Both the position numbers and the translations under genes were made by a program. DNA of 64,000 nt. It comes from Archaeoglobus sp. JdFR-27 (GTDB taxonomy: Archaea > Halobacteriota > Archaeoglobi > Archaeoglobales > Archaeoglobaceae). A model generated the notes under the pieces. The model was not told the DNA's origin. It did no database searches and was given only the letters and a program-made list of their open reading frames with translations. This document shows positions 27,406 to 36,642 of the stretch, piece by piece (position 1 is the first letter of the stretch; every line of letters starts with the position of its first letter). Location of the stretch: positions 49,835-113,834 of the forward strand of contig MTMO01000012.1 in NCBI GenBank assembly GCA_002011235.1, in the 5' to 3' direction.

Positions 27406-28303
27406 AGTCGGAAAAAAAGATTTAATCGTTCCTGTTTTTGTGGATGAGAATTTAAAAAAGCCGATTGAAATAAATTCAATGCCCTCCTACTTCAGAATAC
27501 CCCTCTCCGATGTTACTAAGGAAATAAAGAACTGTCTTGAGATGGAGCTTAATTCCTTTATCCTCTTTGGAATTCCTTCGTACAAAGATGAAAAAGGTAC
27601 TTCGGCCTTTGACAGAAATGGGGTGATTCAAAAAGCGGTCAGGGCGATAAAAAAAGAGTATCCTGAGGCTGTTGTGATAACGGATGTATGCCTTTGTGAA
27701 TACACGAGCCATGGCCATTGTGGAGTCGTGAAGGATGGCAAAATTCTGAACGATCCTACATTAGAGCTTATCGCAGAAACGGCATTGAGTCATGCAGAAG
27801 CTGGAGCGGATATCGTTGCCCCTTCCGGAATGATGGACGGGATGGTTAAGGTGATAAGGGATAAGCTCGATGATCATGGCTTTGAAGATATCCCGATAAT
27901 GAGCTATTCCGCAAAGTATGCCTCGAATTTCTACTCCCCCTTCAGGGAAGCTGCAGAATCGGGATACTCCTTTGGAGATAGAAAAAGCTATCAGATGGAT
28001 GTCCACAACAGCGATGAGGCTTTGAGGGAGATCGAGCTGGACATTAAAGAGGGGGCAGATATTGTAATGGTAAAACCAGCTTTGGCTTACCTTGACATCA
28101 TAAGGAGGGTTAAGGAGAAATTCAACATCCCCTTGGCTGCCTACAACGTAAGCGGAGAATACAGCATGGTGAAGGCAGCTGAAAAGAACGGCTGGCTGGA
28201 TGGTAAAGCTATTGCTTATGAAATTCTTACTTCTATAAAAAGGGCAGGAGCAGATTTAATAATCACATATCATGCTAAGGAGCTTTCCGACATTTTGAGG
28301 TGA
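27356..28303 (+). CDS. hemB: Delta-aminolevulinic acid dehydratase (porphobilinogen synthase)
   Basis: This protein of about 315 residues condenses two 5-aminolevulinates to porphobilinogen. It has the metal-binding [14 protein letters not shown] segment, an active-site lysine in SYSAKYAS and the second in [11 protein letters not shown]. The cysteine-rich site indicates the zinc-dependent type. The frame is open from 27323, but the ATG at 27356 behind an AAGG motif begins the conserved MRRLRKD and is the probable start. It overlaps hemA and is followed by hemL after four bases. Confidence 0.95.
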   Translation: MRRLRKDLLRDIFREVEVGKKDLIVPVFVDENLKKPIEINSMPSYFRIPLSDVTKEIKNCLEMELNSFILFGIPSYKDEKGTSAFDRNGVIQKAVRAIKKEYPEAVVITDVCLCEYTSHGHCGVVKDGKILNDPTLELIAETALSHAEAGADIVAPSGMMDGMVKVIRDKLDDHGFEDIPIMSYSAKYASNFYSPFREAAESGYSFGDRKSYQMDVHNSDEALREIELDIKEGADIVMVKPALAYLDIIRRVKEKFNIPLAAYNVSGEYSMVKAAEKNGWLDGKAIAYEILTSIKRAGADLIITYHAKELSDILR

Positions 28304-28307
28304 TTTT

Positions 28308-29603
28308 ATGGGTTTTAAGTCAGATTTCACGGAAAAACTCGTTAAATCAAAAAATTTATACGACAAGGCTTTAGATGCCCTTCCAGGAGGTGTTAGCAGC
28401 CCCGTCAGGGCAGTAAAACCTTTTCCCTTCTATATGAAGTTTGCGAAAGGATCTAAGATCTATGATGTTGACGGAAATGAATACATCGACTGCTGTATGG
28501 CATACGGGCCGCTTATCTTAGGTCATTCGCATCCTATGATTAAAGAAGCAATAAAGGAACAGCTGGAGAAAGGGTGGCTTTACGGCATTCCGATAGAGTT
28601 GGAAGTTGAGTATGCTAATCTGATAAGAAAACTTTATCCCTCAATAGAGATGTTAAGATTCGTTAACTCAGGTAGCGAAGCTACGATGGCCGCCATAAGG
28701 CTGGCAAGAGGATTCACAGGGAGAAAAAAGATAGTAAAGGTTGAGGGGAGCTTTCATGGTGCCCATGATGCGGTTTTGATCAAGGCAGGAAGCGGAGCAA
28801 CAACCCATGGAATTCCGAATTCTGCTGGAGTGCCGGAAGAATTCGTTGCTAACACCCTTCAAGTCCCTTATAATGATGCTCAGGCTTTGGCAGAACTCCT
28901 CGAAAAAAACCCTGATGTTGCATGCTTCATTCTCGAGCCTGTAATGGGGAATTCAGGCCTTATTTTGCCTGAGAAATCTTATTTGAAGGAAATAAGGAAA
29001 ATTACTTCGGAAAATGATGTTCTCCTTATCTTCGACGAAATCATCACTGGCTTTAGACTTGCCCCAGGAGGGGCTCAAGAGTACTTTGGGGTTGAAGCTG
29101 ATCTAACGACCCTTGGCAAGATAGCCGGAGGTGGACTTCCATGTGGGATATTCGGTGGAAGAAAAGAGATAATGGAGAGGATCGCTCCATCGGGAGATGT
29201 TTATCAGGCTGGAACCTTTAGCGGAAATCCACTGACTCTTTCTGCCGGGTATGCAGCTGTAAGCTTTATTGTTAAAGAGAAGATCCACGACTATCTCGAA
29301 AGAATTACAAACTATGTTAAGGAGAACGTTAACGATTTCGTTTCATCAAAGGCGATGAACGTTTCTGTCGATTCGATAGCTTCGATGTTCTGCATCTATT
29401 TTGGCAATAAACCTTCAAATTACAGTGAAGCATTAAAACTGAATTCCACTTTATTCATCGAATTCTTCTGGAAACTTCTTGAAAAAGGTGTTTTCTTCCC
29501 TCCTTCCCAATACGAGACCTGTTTTATATCCTACAGTCATAGCGAAGAAGATTCGGAAAGAATCATGGAGGCTGTCACGGAATGCCTGAAAGAGTTGTTG
29601 TAG
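28308..29603 (+). CDS. hemL: Glutamate-1-semialdehyde 2,1-aminomutase
   Basis: This 431-residue PLP enzyme turns glutamate-1-semialdehyde into 5-aminolevulinate. It has the [12 protein letters not shown]-terminus, [29 protein letters not shown] and the PLP lysine in [19 protein letters not shown] ribosome-binding motif precedes the ATG. Its product feeds hemB and its substrate comes from hemA, both upstream. It overlaps hemC by 22 bases, implying coupling. Confidence 0.96.
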   Translation: MGFKSDFTEKLVKSKNLYDKALDALPGGVSSPVRAVKPFPFYMKFAKGSKIYDVDGNEYIDCCMAYGPLILGHSHPMIKEAIKEQLEKGWLYGIPIELEVEYANLIRKLYPSIEMLRFVNSGSEATMAAIRLARGFTGRKKIVKVEGSFHGAHDAVLIKAGSGATTHGIPNSAGVPEEFVANTLQVPYNDAQALAELLEKNPDVACFILEPVMGNSGLILPEKSYLKEIRKITSENDVLLIFDEIITGFRLAPGGAQEYFGVEADLTTLGKIAGGGLPCGIFGGRKEIMERIAPSGDVYQAGTFSGNPLTLSAGYAAVSFIVKEKIHDYLERITNYVKENVNDFVSSKAMNVSVDSIASMFCIYFGNKPSNYSEALKLNSTLFIEFFWKLLEKGVFFPPSQYETCFISYSHSEEDSERIMEAVTECLKELL

Positions 29604-30568
29604 GAACAAGAGGGAGCAAGTTAGCTCTTGCTCAAGCTGAAAAGGTAATTTACCAGCTTAAAAAAGCTGGAAAAGAGGTTAGGATCCAGATAATAAAAAC
29701 ATCAGGCGACATAATGAAGGATAAGCCCCTTTACACGTTCAAACGCTCTGGAGCATTTGTTAGGGCAATCGATCAGGCTCTGGCTGATGAGGAGATTGAT
29801 GTGGCTGTTCACAGCATGAAGGATGTTCCGATTGAGAGAGTTGAAGGAACGGTAATCGCTGCGGTCTTGGAAAGAGAAAGTCCCTTCGATGCGTTCATAT
29901 CGAGAGATGGAAAATGGATAGTAGAAATAGACAGTGGAGCAGTAATAGGCACTTCAAGCCTGAGAAGAATTGCTCAAATTAAAAGATTAAGAGATGACGT
30001 TTCAATCAAGGACATAAGAGGAAACCTCGATACAAGGCTCAGGAAGCTCGAGAGCGGAGATTACGATGGAATAATTGTTGGGGAGGCTGGTTTGATGAGG
30101 CTTGGGCTAAATGAGAGGATATCTTACGAAAGGCTTAATCCAGAGTTTTTTGTCCCGTCCGCAAACCAAGGTATAATTGCTGTGGCAACAAGAGAGGGAG
30201 AAGAAGAACTTGTTTCCTTTATGAACCACAAAAAAACTATGCTTGAGGCTATGGTTGAGAGAGAGATTCTGAGAGAACTCGGAGTTGGATGTAGTGTTCC
30301 AGCAGGAATCTATTCCAAGCTTTATTCCAAGCTTGATGAAAATGTTTTCGAGTTAAAATGTGAGCTTATAAGCCTTGATGGGAAAAAAGAGGTGAAATTC
30401 GATAGAAAGTTTGAGGTTGAACTTGAAGACAATCCTGAAAGTTACGGAGTCTGCAACGAGAAAGATCTCAAAGTGGTTGGTAAAAAAATAAAAAGCATCT
30501 CAGAGAACATCAAAAACGAAGTAAGCGATTTTCTGGATGAAATCAAGAGTTTTGATTTTAAGGGCTGA
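29582..30568 (+). CDS. hemC: Hydroxymethylbilane synthase (porphobilinogen deaminase)
   Basis: This 328-residue enzyme polymerises four porphobilinogens to hydroxymethylbilane. [12 protein letters not shown] at the start, the conserved HSMKDVP and the dipyrromethane-cofactor cysteine in [12 protein letters not shown] are all present. A 12-bp in-frame duplication (TATTCCAAGCTT twice, near 30311-30334) gives YSKLYSKL after the cofactor cysteine. The C-terminal domain is otherwise of normal length. It is followed by the uroporphyrinogen methyltransferase, and no hemD (uroporphyrinogen III synthase) is seen in the cluster. Confidence 0.95.
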   Translation: MPERVVVGTRGSKLALAQAEKVIYQLKKAGKEVRIQIIKTSGDIMKDKPLYTFKRSGAFVRAIDQALADEEIDVAVHSMKDVPIERVEGTVIAAVLERESPFDAFISRDGKWIVEIDSGAVIGTSSLRRIAQIKRLRDDVSIKDIRGNLDTRLRKLESGDYDGIIVGEAGLMRLGLNERISYERLNPEFFVPSANQGIIAVATREGEEELVSFMNHKKTMLEAMVEREILRELGVGCSVPAGIYSKLYSKLDENVFELKCELISLDGKKEVKFDRKFEVELEDNPESYGVCNEKDLKVVGKKIKSISENIKNEVSDFLDEIKSFDFKG

Positions 30569-30572
30569 AACG

Positions 30573-31397
30573 ATGGTAACAGTTTCAAGTGAGAGTGAGA
30601 AATCCACTGAGAAATCCACTGAGAAATCCACTGAGAAATCCAATGAAGGAATGGTTTTTCTTATAGGAGCTGGCCCAGGAGATGCTGAACTGCTAACGTT
30701 AAAAGCAATAAAATACATCCGAGATTCGGATGTGGCTTTGATAGACGATCTTGTCGGTGAAGGTGTAAAGGATCTAATCAGAAAGGAATGTAAAGAGGTT
30801 ATAGAGGTCGGAAAAAGGAGAGGAAAGCACAAGAAAACGCAGGAAGAAATCAACCAGCTTTTGGTTAAACTGGCAAGAGAGGGTAAAAAGGTTGCGAGGG
30901 TGAAAGGGGGAGATCCATTCGTTTTTGGGAGAGGTGGTGAAGAAGCTGAATTTTTGGCGAAGAATGGAGTGAGGTTCGTTATCGTTCCAGGTATCTCTTC
31001 AGCGATTGCAGCTCCGGCCTTTGCAAGTATACCTCTCAATCATCGAAAATTTTCTCCAGCAATCCTAATACTTACCGGAAAGGAAAAAGAAAGCGAAAAG
31101 GAAAGGATAAACTGGGCCGAGATAGCAAAGCTGGATGCAACGATAGTAATTCTGATGGGCATCTCAAATCTTAAAAGAAACATAAAGAAACTTTTAGAGG
31201 GTGGAAAGCATCCTGAAACCCCTGTTGCGATCATCGAGAGAGCCACGACCCCAAAGCAGAGAGTCGTTGAGGGAACTCTTTCAAGTATAGTCGAAATCTC
31301 CAAAAGAGAGAAAGTTAAGGCACCTGCAGTGATAGTTATTGGAGATGTTGTGTCTTTAAGGGAGATTTTAAAGGATTTTACGGTTTTAGATTTCTGA
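30573..31397 (+). CDS. cobA: Uroporphyrinogen-III C-methyltransferase
   Basis: This protein of about 274 residues transfers two methyl groups from SAM to uroporphyrinogen III, giving precorrin-2 for siroheme, cobalamin or archaeal heme. GAGPGDAELLTLKA, the VKGGDPFVFGRGGEEAEFL SAM motif and VPGISSAIAAPAFASIPLNHR are diagnostic. The start at 30573 includes an unusual N-terminal (STEK) repeat encoded by four 12-bp units; an alternative start is the ATG at 30651, directly before the conserved domain. It closes the hem cluster. Confidence 0.93.
   Translation: MVTVSSESEKSTEKSTEKSTEKSNEGMVFLIGAGPGDAELLTLKAIKYIRDSDVALIDDLVGEGVKDLIRKECKEVIEVGKRRGKHKKTQEEINQLLVKLAREGKKVARVKGGDPFVFGRGGEEAEFLAKNGVRFVIVPGISSAIAAPAFASIPLNHRKFSPAILILTGKEKESEKERINWAEIAKLDATIVILMGISNLKRNIKKLLEGGKHPETPVAIIERATTPKQRVVEGTLSSIVEISKREKVKAPAVIVIGDVVSLREILKDFTVLDF
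30597..30644. repeat. 12-bp tandem repeat, four copies, inside the uroporphyrinogen methyltransferase 5' end
   Basis: GAGAAATCCACT occurs three times in perfect tandem, then once with one change. The unit keeps frame and encodes Glu-Lys-Ser-Thr repeats ahead of the catalytic domain. Confidence 0.95.
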
Positions 31398-31574
31398 TCC
31401 ACTTATCTCGTATATCGGCAAAACTTTGATTTTCACATATCCACTGATTTTCACTAATTTTCATAGAATGATTTCCCGAAAAGGATAATTTTATTGCTTC
31501 GCTGAATAATTCATGGAATTTAAAAATTAAGACACTCTAAACTTTAAAAATTAAGATGCTCCTAAACTGAAAAC

Positions 31575-32000
31575 TCAACAGGTAAGCAACCTCGGACTCA
31601 CCTTTTTTCCAGCATATATCTCTAAGGCTTCTTTCACCATTTCCTTGAATTTAAAGCTAGGTTTTCCGAAAACAAGATTTTTACAATAGGTGTCAACGTA
31701 AATGTAGTACTCTTCATCATCATAGTAGAAAAGAGCTAAATCATCACCTTTACTTCTTATTATGAAGGGAAAGAGCTTACAAACGAAGGGTTTGTTATCC
31801 TGAATTCCACACAACCTTCCAACCTGGAAAGGGCACCTGCCATTTATCTTTCTGAGATAGTACTTCCTTTTTTCCTCAACAAGCCCAAGCTTTTTGAATC
31901 TGAGATATTCCCAGAATGTAAGAGGAACCTTAAAATCCTTGCAGCATTCTCCGCATGCGGTGCACTGCCAGGAGTGTATCCTCCGCCAGGGCACCTTCAT
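31575..32000 (-). CDS. YkgJ-type zinc/iron-chelating cysteine-rich protein
   Basis: This 141-residue protein has the YkgJ pattern of cysteines, CTACGECC near residue 13, then CPFQVGRLCGIQDNKPFVC and a later YCKN. Such proteins bind a zinc or iron-sulfur centre; their role is not settled. The length fits the short archaeal forms. It is transcribed alone, convergent with the hem cluster, and the 170-base gap between them holds no visible gene. Confidence 0.8.
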   Translation of the reverse strand: MKVPWRRIHSWQCTACGECCKDFKVPLTFWEYLRFKKLGLVEEKRKYYLRKINGRCPFQVGRLCGIQDNKPFVCKLFPFIIRSKGDDLALFYYDDEEYYIYVDTYCKNLVFGKPSFKFKEMVKEALEIYAGKKVSPRLLTC

Positions 32001-32210
32001 TGAAGAAAAATAAATCCTTAGAAAATTAATTTTTTACTTTTTTACCATTTTATCATTCTACCAAGTTTCTATTTTATCATCTGATTAAATTAGCATTCAA
32101 GGAAATGAGAGATAGAGCAAAAAATTTAAAAGATGAGAGTCAGATTGTTCTGGAACTAAATTAAATTAAAAAAGCTTGAAATGTTAACTATGAAACACTG
32201 AGGTGTTTGG

Positions 32211-33449
32211 ATGGATCAAACAAAGATCGTTGAACTTTTGCTGACAGCAGAAATCTACAACAGATTTGAAGATTTGAATGAAGACGATATTCCCAAAGAA
32301 ATAAGAAAACTATTCTATGGGAAGAATGGGATTAACCGTCCTTTAGTGGTAAAACTGGATGTAGCAAAGAGATACGCGGGCAGAAATGTTGATGATGTGA
32401 GATCTTTGCCATTTATAGACTTCAACGACTTCAACAAGCAGTTCAAGATCACCTCATTCGATCTTACCGTAAAATGGTTCTTGAAAAGGGGAATTGAAGC
32501 TATCAAAAGAAATCCAGTCTTAGCTTATTACTATCAAAATTACGATTCAGTTGGTGTTTCTTATGAAGATGTTAAAAAGCTAAACAAACCTAAACACAGC
32601 GACAAAGAATGGTTGAAAACAATAATCTCGGAGCTCGAAAAGAGCGAGGAAACTTCCGATATGCTCGGTCTCGTCAGACTTTATTCTCCCGAAGACATAA
32701 AGGTCGACTTCCATGGGGTAGCTCTCGATGAGACCCAACTCCAAGAGTTCAGCAAGATTGAGGTGGCCTTAGAGAAACGAGACTTTCTCGAAAAAATTGG
32801 AGTAACGGAAGTTGGAAAGCTTCTGTTCATTGGTCCACCTGGGACTGGAAAGACTACGACTGCCAAAGCCCTTAGCAAGAAGCTCCATCTACCGCTTGTG
32901 GAGGTGAAGCTTTCGATGATAACAAGCCAGTTTCTTGGGGAGACTTCAAAGAACATCGAGAAAGTCTTTGAGATTGCCAAAAAGCTTAATCCTTGTATAT
33001 TATTCATCGACGAGTTCGATTACGTTGCTAAAACGAGGACGAGCGATGAGCATGCCGCTGTTAAAAGAGCAGTAAACACTTTGCTCAAATCCATTGACGA
33101 GATAAATCTGGTTGAGGATGGGGTAGTACTAATAGCCGCAACAAACCATCCAAGCCTGCTTGATTCAGCCGTATGGAGGAGATTTGATAAGATTATCGAG
33201 TTTCCCGAGCCATCTGAGAAGATAAGAGAAAGAATATTCCAGCTCTCCCTTTCAAAAGTCCCAGGAAACTTCGACATTGATGAGCTCGTTAAACTCACTG
33301 AGGGCTTTACTGGAGCGGAGATAAAGCTTGTTGTCAGAGAAGCTGTACTTAATTCCCTTCTAACTGGGAAAGAAGAAATAGAGCATGATTTGCTTGTCCA
33401 GGCTGTAAAGAATGTGAGGGAAAGACTGAACCTGAAGATCTCCTATTGA
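32211..33449 (+). CDS. AAA+ ATPase with an unrecognised N-terminal domain
   Basis: This 412-residue protein has about 200 N-terminal residues I cannot assign, then one AAA domain with Walker A GPPGTGKTTTAK (about 206), Walker B CILFIDEFDY (about 265), an arginine-finger-like WRRFDKI and a C-terminal lid ending at IKLVVREAV. It is a classical AAA module like those of proteasomal or CDC48 relatives, but with one ring only. GAGGTGT precedes the ATG, and the MBL gene starts four bases after the stop. Confidence 0.85.
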   Translation: MDQTKIVELLLTAEIYNRFEDLNEDDIPKEIRKLFYGKNGINRPLVVKLDVAKRYAGRNVDDVRSLPFIDFNDFNKQFKITSFDLTVKWFLKRGIEAIKRNPVLAYYYQNYDSVGVSYEDVKKLNKPKHSDKEWLKTIISELEKSEETSDMLGLVRLYSPEDIKVDFHGVALDETQLQEFSKIEVALEKRDFLEKIGVTEVGKLLFIGPPGTGKTTTAKALSKKLHLPLVEVKLSMITSQFLGETSKNIEKVFEIAKKLNPCILFIDEFDYVAKTRTSDEHAAVKRAVNTLLKSIDEINLVEDGVVLIAATNHPSLLDSAVWRRFDKIIEFPEPSEKIRERIFQLSLSKVPGNFDIDELVKLTEGFTGAEIKLVVREAVLNSLLTGKEEIEHDLLVQAVKNVRERLNLKISY

Positions 33450-33453
33450 TAGT

Positions 33454-34221
33454 ATGAAAATTATTTTGCTCGGCACAGGCGACTCTCCCGGCACTCCTGT
33501 TATTGGATGTCATTGCAAAACATGCGAAGATGCCAGACTTAAAGGTTGGGAAAGAACGAGATTTTCAGTTCTAATCCAGAACAAGGGAAAAAACATTCTC
33601 GTTGATACATCTCCAGACTTGAGAACTCAGCTTTTAAAAGCAAAAGTTGATTCAGTTGAGGCGGTGATTTGGACCCACAGTCACTACGACCACTTTGCCG
33701 GATTTGGAGACTTTTATAGGGTTCAAACCAACGTTAACGTTTACACATCCGGAGAGGTGCATGAAGACATTGAAAGATTTCTCCAATTCATGAAATACAG
33801 GAGAATTGAAGTTGAAAGTTATAAGCCCTTCGAAATCGCAGGAATCCGATTTATTTTGGGTGATGTAAACCATCCACCACTTAGAAAAGCCCATGGGGTT
33901 GTTATAGAGTGGAAAGATTTCAAGATCGTTATATCTGGCGATACAAACAAAGATCTTCCAAAAACAACGATCGAACTGTTCAAAAATCCAGACCTTTTTA
34001 TCGTCGACTCAATCGCTCCTGAGGGGTTTCGTTTGAGAAAGCACATGAACGCTGAGGCTGCTATGAAGCTTGCAGAAGAAATAGGAGCAAAGAAGACAGT
34101 TTTTACCCATGTAGGACACTTCTATCCGCCTCACGATGAGGCAAGCAAGTACTATCCTTTGGGACACGACTTTCAAACTTTTTACTTTGATGAAGAGAAA
34201 GAGTTAGATTCATTTTTCTGA
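33454..34221 (+). CDS. PhnP-like metallo-beta-lactamase-fold phosphodiesterase
   Basis: This 255-residue protein has the N-terminal GTGDSPGTPVIGCHCKTC segment, in which cysteines bind structural zinc in PhnP-type enzymes, then the metal motif HSHYDHFAG and later SGDTNKD and FTHVGHF. These proteins hydrolyse cyclic or small phosphodiesters. It sits four bases behind the AAA ATPase gene and is probably cotranscribed with it; no functional link is evident. Confidence 0.88.
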   Translation: MKIILLGTGDSPGTPVIGCHCKTCEDARLKGWERTRFSVLIQNKGKNILVDTSPDLRTQLLKAKVDSVEAVIWTHSHYDHFAGFGDFYRVQTNVNVYTSGEVHEDIERFLQFMKYRRIEVESYKPFEIAGIRFILGDVNHPPLRKAHGVVIEWKDFKIVISGDTNKDLPKTTIELFKNPDLFIVDSIAPEGFRLRKHMNAEAAMKLAEEIGAKKTVFTHVGHFYPPHDEASKYYPLGHDFQTFYFDEEKELDSFF

Positions 34222-34283
34222 TTTTTAAATTCCAAATTAGAGAAAACCAAAAATCTTAAACAAACTCACAAGTGGTAAGGAAT

Positions 34284-35291
34284 ATGGCCAATAAAAGGCA
34301 AACAAGATTTCTGGGCATCGATATCGGTGGAGCTAACCTGAAGTATTCGGATGAGAATGGAAGTGGGGAGATAATCTACTTCCCGATGTGGAAAAATCTT
34401 AATCAACTAAAAGGAAAATTAGAAGAGATCAAAGAAAAAACAAAACCAGAAGCTGTTGGAGCTGTTATCACAGCTGAGCTCTCAGATGCTTTTAAAAACA
34501 AATCTGAAGGAATCAATTTCATTTCGAGTGCTGTAAAGGATACATTTGAAAGGACTTATTTCCTAAGCATAGATGGTGTACTTTCAAATTCAATAGATGA
34601 TCCTTTGAAGTATTCTGCAAGTAACTGGGTTGCCTCCGTGCTCTTTCTAAAGGAAAAATACGATAGCTTTCTTTTCGTTGATGTAGGTTCAACTACCTCA
34701 GATTTCATCCCAATAAAGGGTGAGATTCTTGCTGCAAAAACTGATTTTGAAAGGATGAAAAAAAGAGAGCTGATTTACATCGGAGCTTTAAGAACTCCTG
34801 TTTGCTGCTTACTTCCTGAGTACGATGGACTTTATCTCTCCGCTGAGTTATTCGCCATAGTGGCAGATGCTTTCATTTTAACCGGAGACATTTCCCAGAA
34901 TGAGTACGCGGTTGAAACCCCGGATGGAAGGGGTAAAAGCAGAGAAGAGTGTCTCAACAGACTTGCGAGAATGTTCTGCGCTGATATTGATGAGATTGGA
35001 GAGAGTTTTATTATTGAATTCGCTGAAGAAATAAAAAGAAAAATATTAAAAACGATCTCCGAAACGATAGAAAGGCACCTGAACGATTACAACCTCGAAA
35101 CCGTAATCGGATGCGGGGTAGGAGAGTTTTTGATTGAGGAAGCAATGAAAGGGATACAAACAGAGTACCAAACAAAATACCAAACAGAATATGTTTCCCT
35201 CAGAAAAGTTTACGGGAAAGTTTCTGATCTTTTTCCATCGTTCGCTATGGCAAATCTTGTAGCGGGGAAAGTAGAAATGAGCAAGAGGTGA
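34284..35291 (+). CDS. mfnF: Methanofuran biosynthesis protein MfnF (hydantoinase/oxoprolinase-related)
   Basis: This protein of about 335 residues belongs to the ASKHA-fold family annotated as a C1-transfer pathway protein. FLGIDIGGANLKYSD begins it and FVDVGSTTSDFIP follows near residue 135. MfnF joins the furan diphosphate to gamma-glutamyltyramine to form the methanofuran core. The frame is open from a GTG at 34272, but GGTAAGG precedes the ATG at 34284. Near the C-terminus a 12-bp repeat encodes TEYQTKYQTEY. The kinase mfnE follows after a short gap, which supports the assignment. Confidence 0.88.
   Translation: MANKRQTRFLGIDIGGANLKYSDENGSGEIIYFPMWKNLNQLKGKLEEIKEKTKPEAVGAVITAELSDAFKNKSEGINFISSAVKDTFERTYFLSIDGVLSNSIDDPLKYSASNWVASVLFLKEKYDSFLFVDVGSTTSDFIPIKGEILAAKTDFERMKKRELIYIGALRTPVCCLLPEYDGLYLSAELFAIVADAFILTGDISQNEYAVETPDGRGKSREECLNRLARMFCADIDEIGESFIIEFAEEIKRKILKTISETIERHLNDYNLETVIGCGVGEFLIEEAMKGIQTEYQTKYQTEYVSLRKVYGKVSDLFPSFAMANLVAGKVEMSKR
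35157..35192. repeat. 12-bp in-frame repeat within mfnF
   Basis: CAAACAGAGTAC, CAAACAAAATAC and CAAACAGAATAT are three adjacent 12-bp near copies, each adding four residues of the Gln-Thr-(Glu/Lys)-Tyr type. Confidence 0.85.
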
Positions 35292-35333
35292 GACAAAATG
35301 AAAGCGAGTTAGTCTCCCAAAGGTGAGAACAGA

Positions 35334-35960
35334 ATGATTATCGTCAAAATGGGAGGGAGCATTATTCAAAAATGGAGAGAACTCGTAAATGTTTTTTTAG
35401 AGATTAATTCAACTACTCGTGAAAAAATTCTACTTATCCCTGGTGGTGGAAAGATTGCAGAAATCGTGAGAGAAATGCGAGTTGATGATGACAACGCCCA
35501 TTGGATGGCTATAGCTGCGATGGAGATCAACGGATACTATCTCGCATCCCTTGGAGTGAATAGACTCGATCCAGAGTCTTTTGATGAGTTGAAGCCCAGA
35601 AGTGTTGATGTATTGCTTCCTTACACCCTATCAAGAAAAAATGATGAACTTCCACATTCATGGAAAGTCACCTCAGACTCCATTGCGATTTGGGTTGCAG
35701 GAAAGCTAAAAGTCAAAAAGATGGAAGTCAAAGAAGTAATCAAAATAACCGATGTCGATGGAATATTCAAAGATGATAAACTGGTTGAGGAAATAAATGT
35801 CAAGGACTTGAGTTTTGAGAGTTGTATAGATGCATACTCACCCTATCTCATCCAGAAATTTGGCCTGGATGTTTTCATTTGCAATGGCAACCATCCTAAA
35901 AGGGTAAAAGATTATATATTGCGAGAAAGGGCATTAGGAACACTCATAAGAGGGAGGTAA
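35334..35960 (+). CDS. mfnE: Methanofuran biosynthesis kinase MfnE
   Basis: This 208-residue amino-acid-kinase-fold protein phosphorylates the furfurylamine phosphate intermediate to its diphosphate for MfnF. IIVKMGGSIIQ at the start, LLIPGGGKIAEIVRE and KITDVDGIFKDD mark the fold, and the small size matches MfnE. AGGTGAG precedes its ATG. The mfnF-mfnE pairing is strong evidence that this organism makes methanofuran, used with tetrahydromethanopterin in archaeal C1 metabolism. Confidence 0.88.
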   Translation: MIIVKMGGSIIQKWRELVNVFLEINSTTREKILLIPGGGKIAEIVREMRVDDDNAHWMAIAAMEINGYYLASLGVNRLDPESFDELKPRSVDVLLPYTLSRKNDELPHSWKVTSDSIAIWVAGKLKVKKMEVKEVIKITDVDGIFKDDKLVEEINVKDLSFESCIDAYSPYLIQKFGLDVFICNGNHPKRVKDYILRERALGTLIRGR

Positions 35961-35965
35961 TAGTC

Positions 35966-36127
35966 ATGGAGATTCATAAATGCATATCGTGTGGGGAAAA
36001 CCTCATAGGATCGAATTACGTTAAATTTCCGTGTCCAAATTGTGATGAGATGATATACCGATGCAAAAGATGCAGAAAGCTGGCAAACCGATATGTATGC
36101 CCAACATGTGGTTTTGAAGGGCCTTAG
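35966..36127 (+). CDS. Small zinc-ribbon protein (DUF1610-like)
   Basis: This 53-residue protein has four CxxC pairs (CISCGE, CPNCDE, CKRCRK, CPTCGF), spaced as in the archaeal double zinc-finger protein family. It probably binds two zinc ions. A GGGAGG motif lies upstream, and it sits five bases after mfnE and 26 before the elongation-factor gene. In many archaea this protein precedes EF-1beta, so a translation-related role is plausible but unproven. Confidence 0.85.
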   Translation: MEIHKCISCGENLIGSNYVKFPCPNCDEMIYRCKRCRKLANRYVCPTCGFEGP

Positions 36128-36153
36128 AGCTGGAGAATGGAAGGAGGGATTTT

Positions 36154-36420
36154 ATGGGAGACGTTGTAATGAAGGTAAAGGTTATGCCTGTGGATGTGGA
36201 AACAAGCCTCGATTCTATTTTTGAAAAAATTCAGGAAGTTAAGGGAGAAAAAGTTGAGATCAGAGACAAAAAAATCCAGCCGATAGCTTTCGGGCTCAAA
36301 GCTTTGATTGTAATGGCCGTAATGCCGGATGAGGGCTCGATAGGCGACGAGTTTGTGGAGAGAATAAAGGGAATCGAAGGTGTTGAAAGCGTAGAGGTAG
36401 AGTCGGTTGAATTGCTGTAG
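36154..36420 (+). CDS. ef1b: Elongation factor 1-beta
   Basis: This 88-residue protein is the archaeal aEF-1beta, the nucleotide exchange factor of EF-1alpha. VVMKVKVMPVDVETSLDSI, the PIAFGLKAL segment and the ending EGVESVEVESVELL are characteristic, and the size is exact for the family. GGAAGGAGGG precedes the ATG. It ends the mfnF-mfnE-zinc-ribbon unit. Confidence 0.95.
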   Translation: MGDVVMKVKVMPVDVETSLDSIFEKIQEVKGEKVEIRDKKIQPIAFGLKALIVMAVMPDEGSIGDEFVERIKGIEGVESVEVESVELL

Positions 36421-36452
36421 TTTTTATTAGTTTTTTAATTTCTAAATTTTGG

Positions 36453-36487
36453 GATTTACTATTTTGATTTACTATTTTGATTTACCA
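36453..36487. repeat. 13-bp tandem repeat before the protease island
   Basis: GATTTACTATTTT occurs twice in perfect tandem, then a partial GATTTACCA. It lies in the AT-rich 220-base gap between EF-1beta and the first protease gene. Confidence 0.85.
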
Positions 36488-36600
36488 GTTCTGAGTTTTT
36501 GATTATGATTTTTTTATTTTGATAAGACTATTATAGAAACTTTCTTCAATTATGGGAAAGTTTAAGATATATTATATATTTATCAAATTCAAAAAGAAAA

Positions 36601-36638
36601 TTTTTAAATATATGATATAATCACAAATAAAAGGTGAG
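36601..36638 (+). promoter_or_regulatory. Promoter and ribosome-binding site of the protease island
   Basis: TTTTTAAATATAT at 36601-36613 is a strong TATA box and AGGTGAG at 36632-36638 is a good ribosome-binding site for the ATG at 36643. The spacing gives a very short leader. Confidence 0.55.
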
Positions 36639-36642
36639 TTAG

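Noticed and set aside
30500..31039. 179-codon minus-strand open frame
   Set aside because: It is antisense to hemC's end and the uroporphyrinogen methyltransferase; the Asp/Phe/Ser-Val repeat in it is only the complement of the 12-bp repeat.
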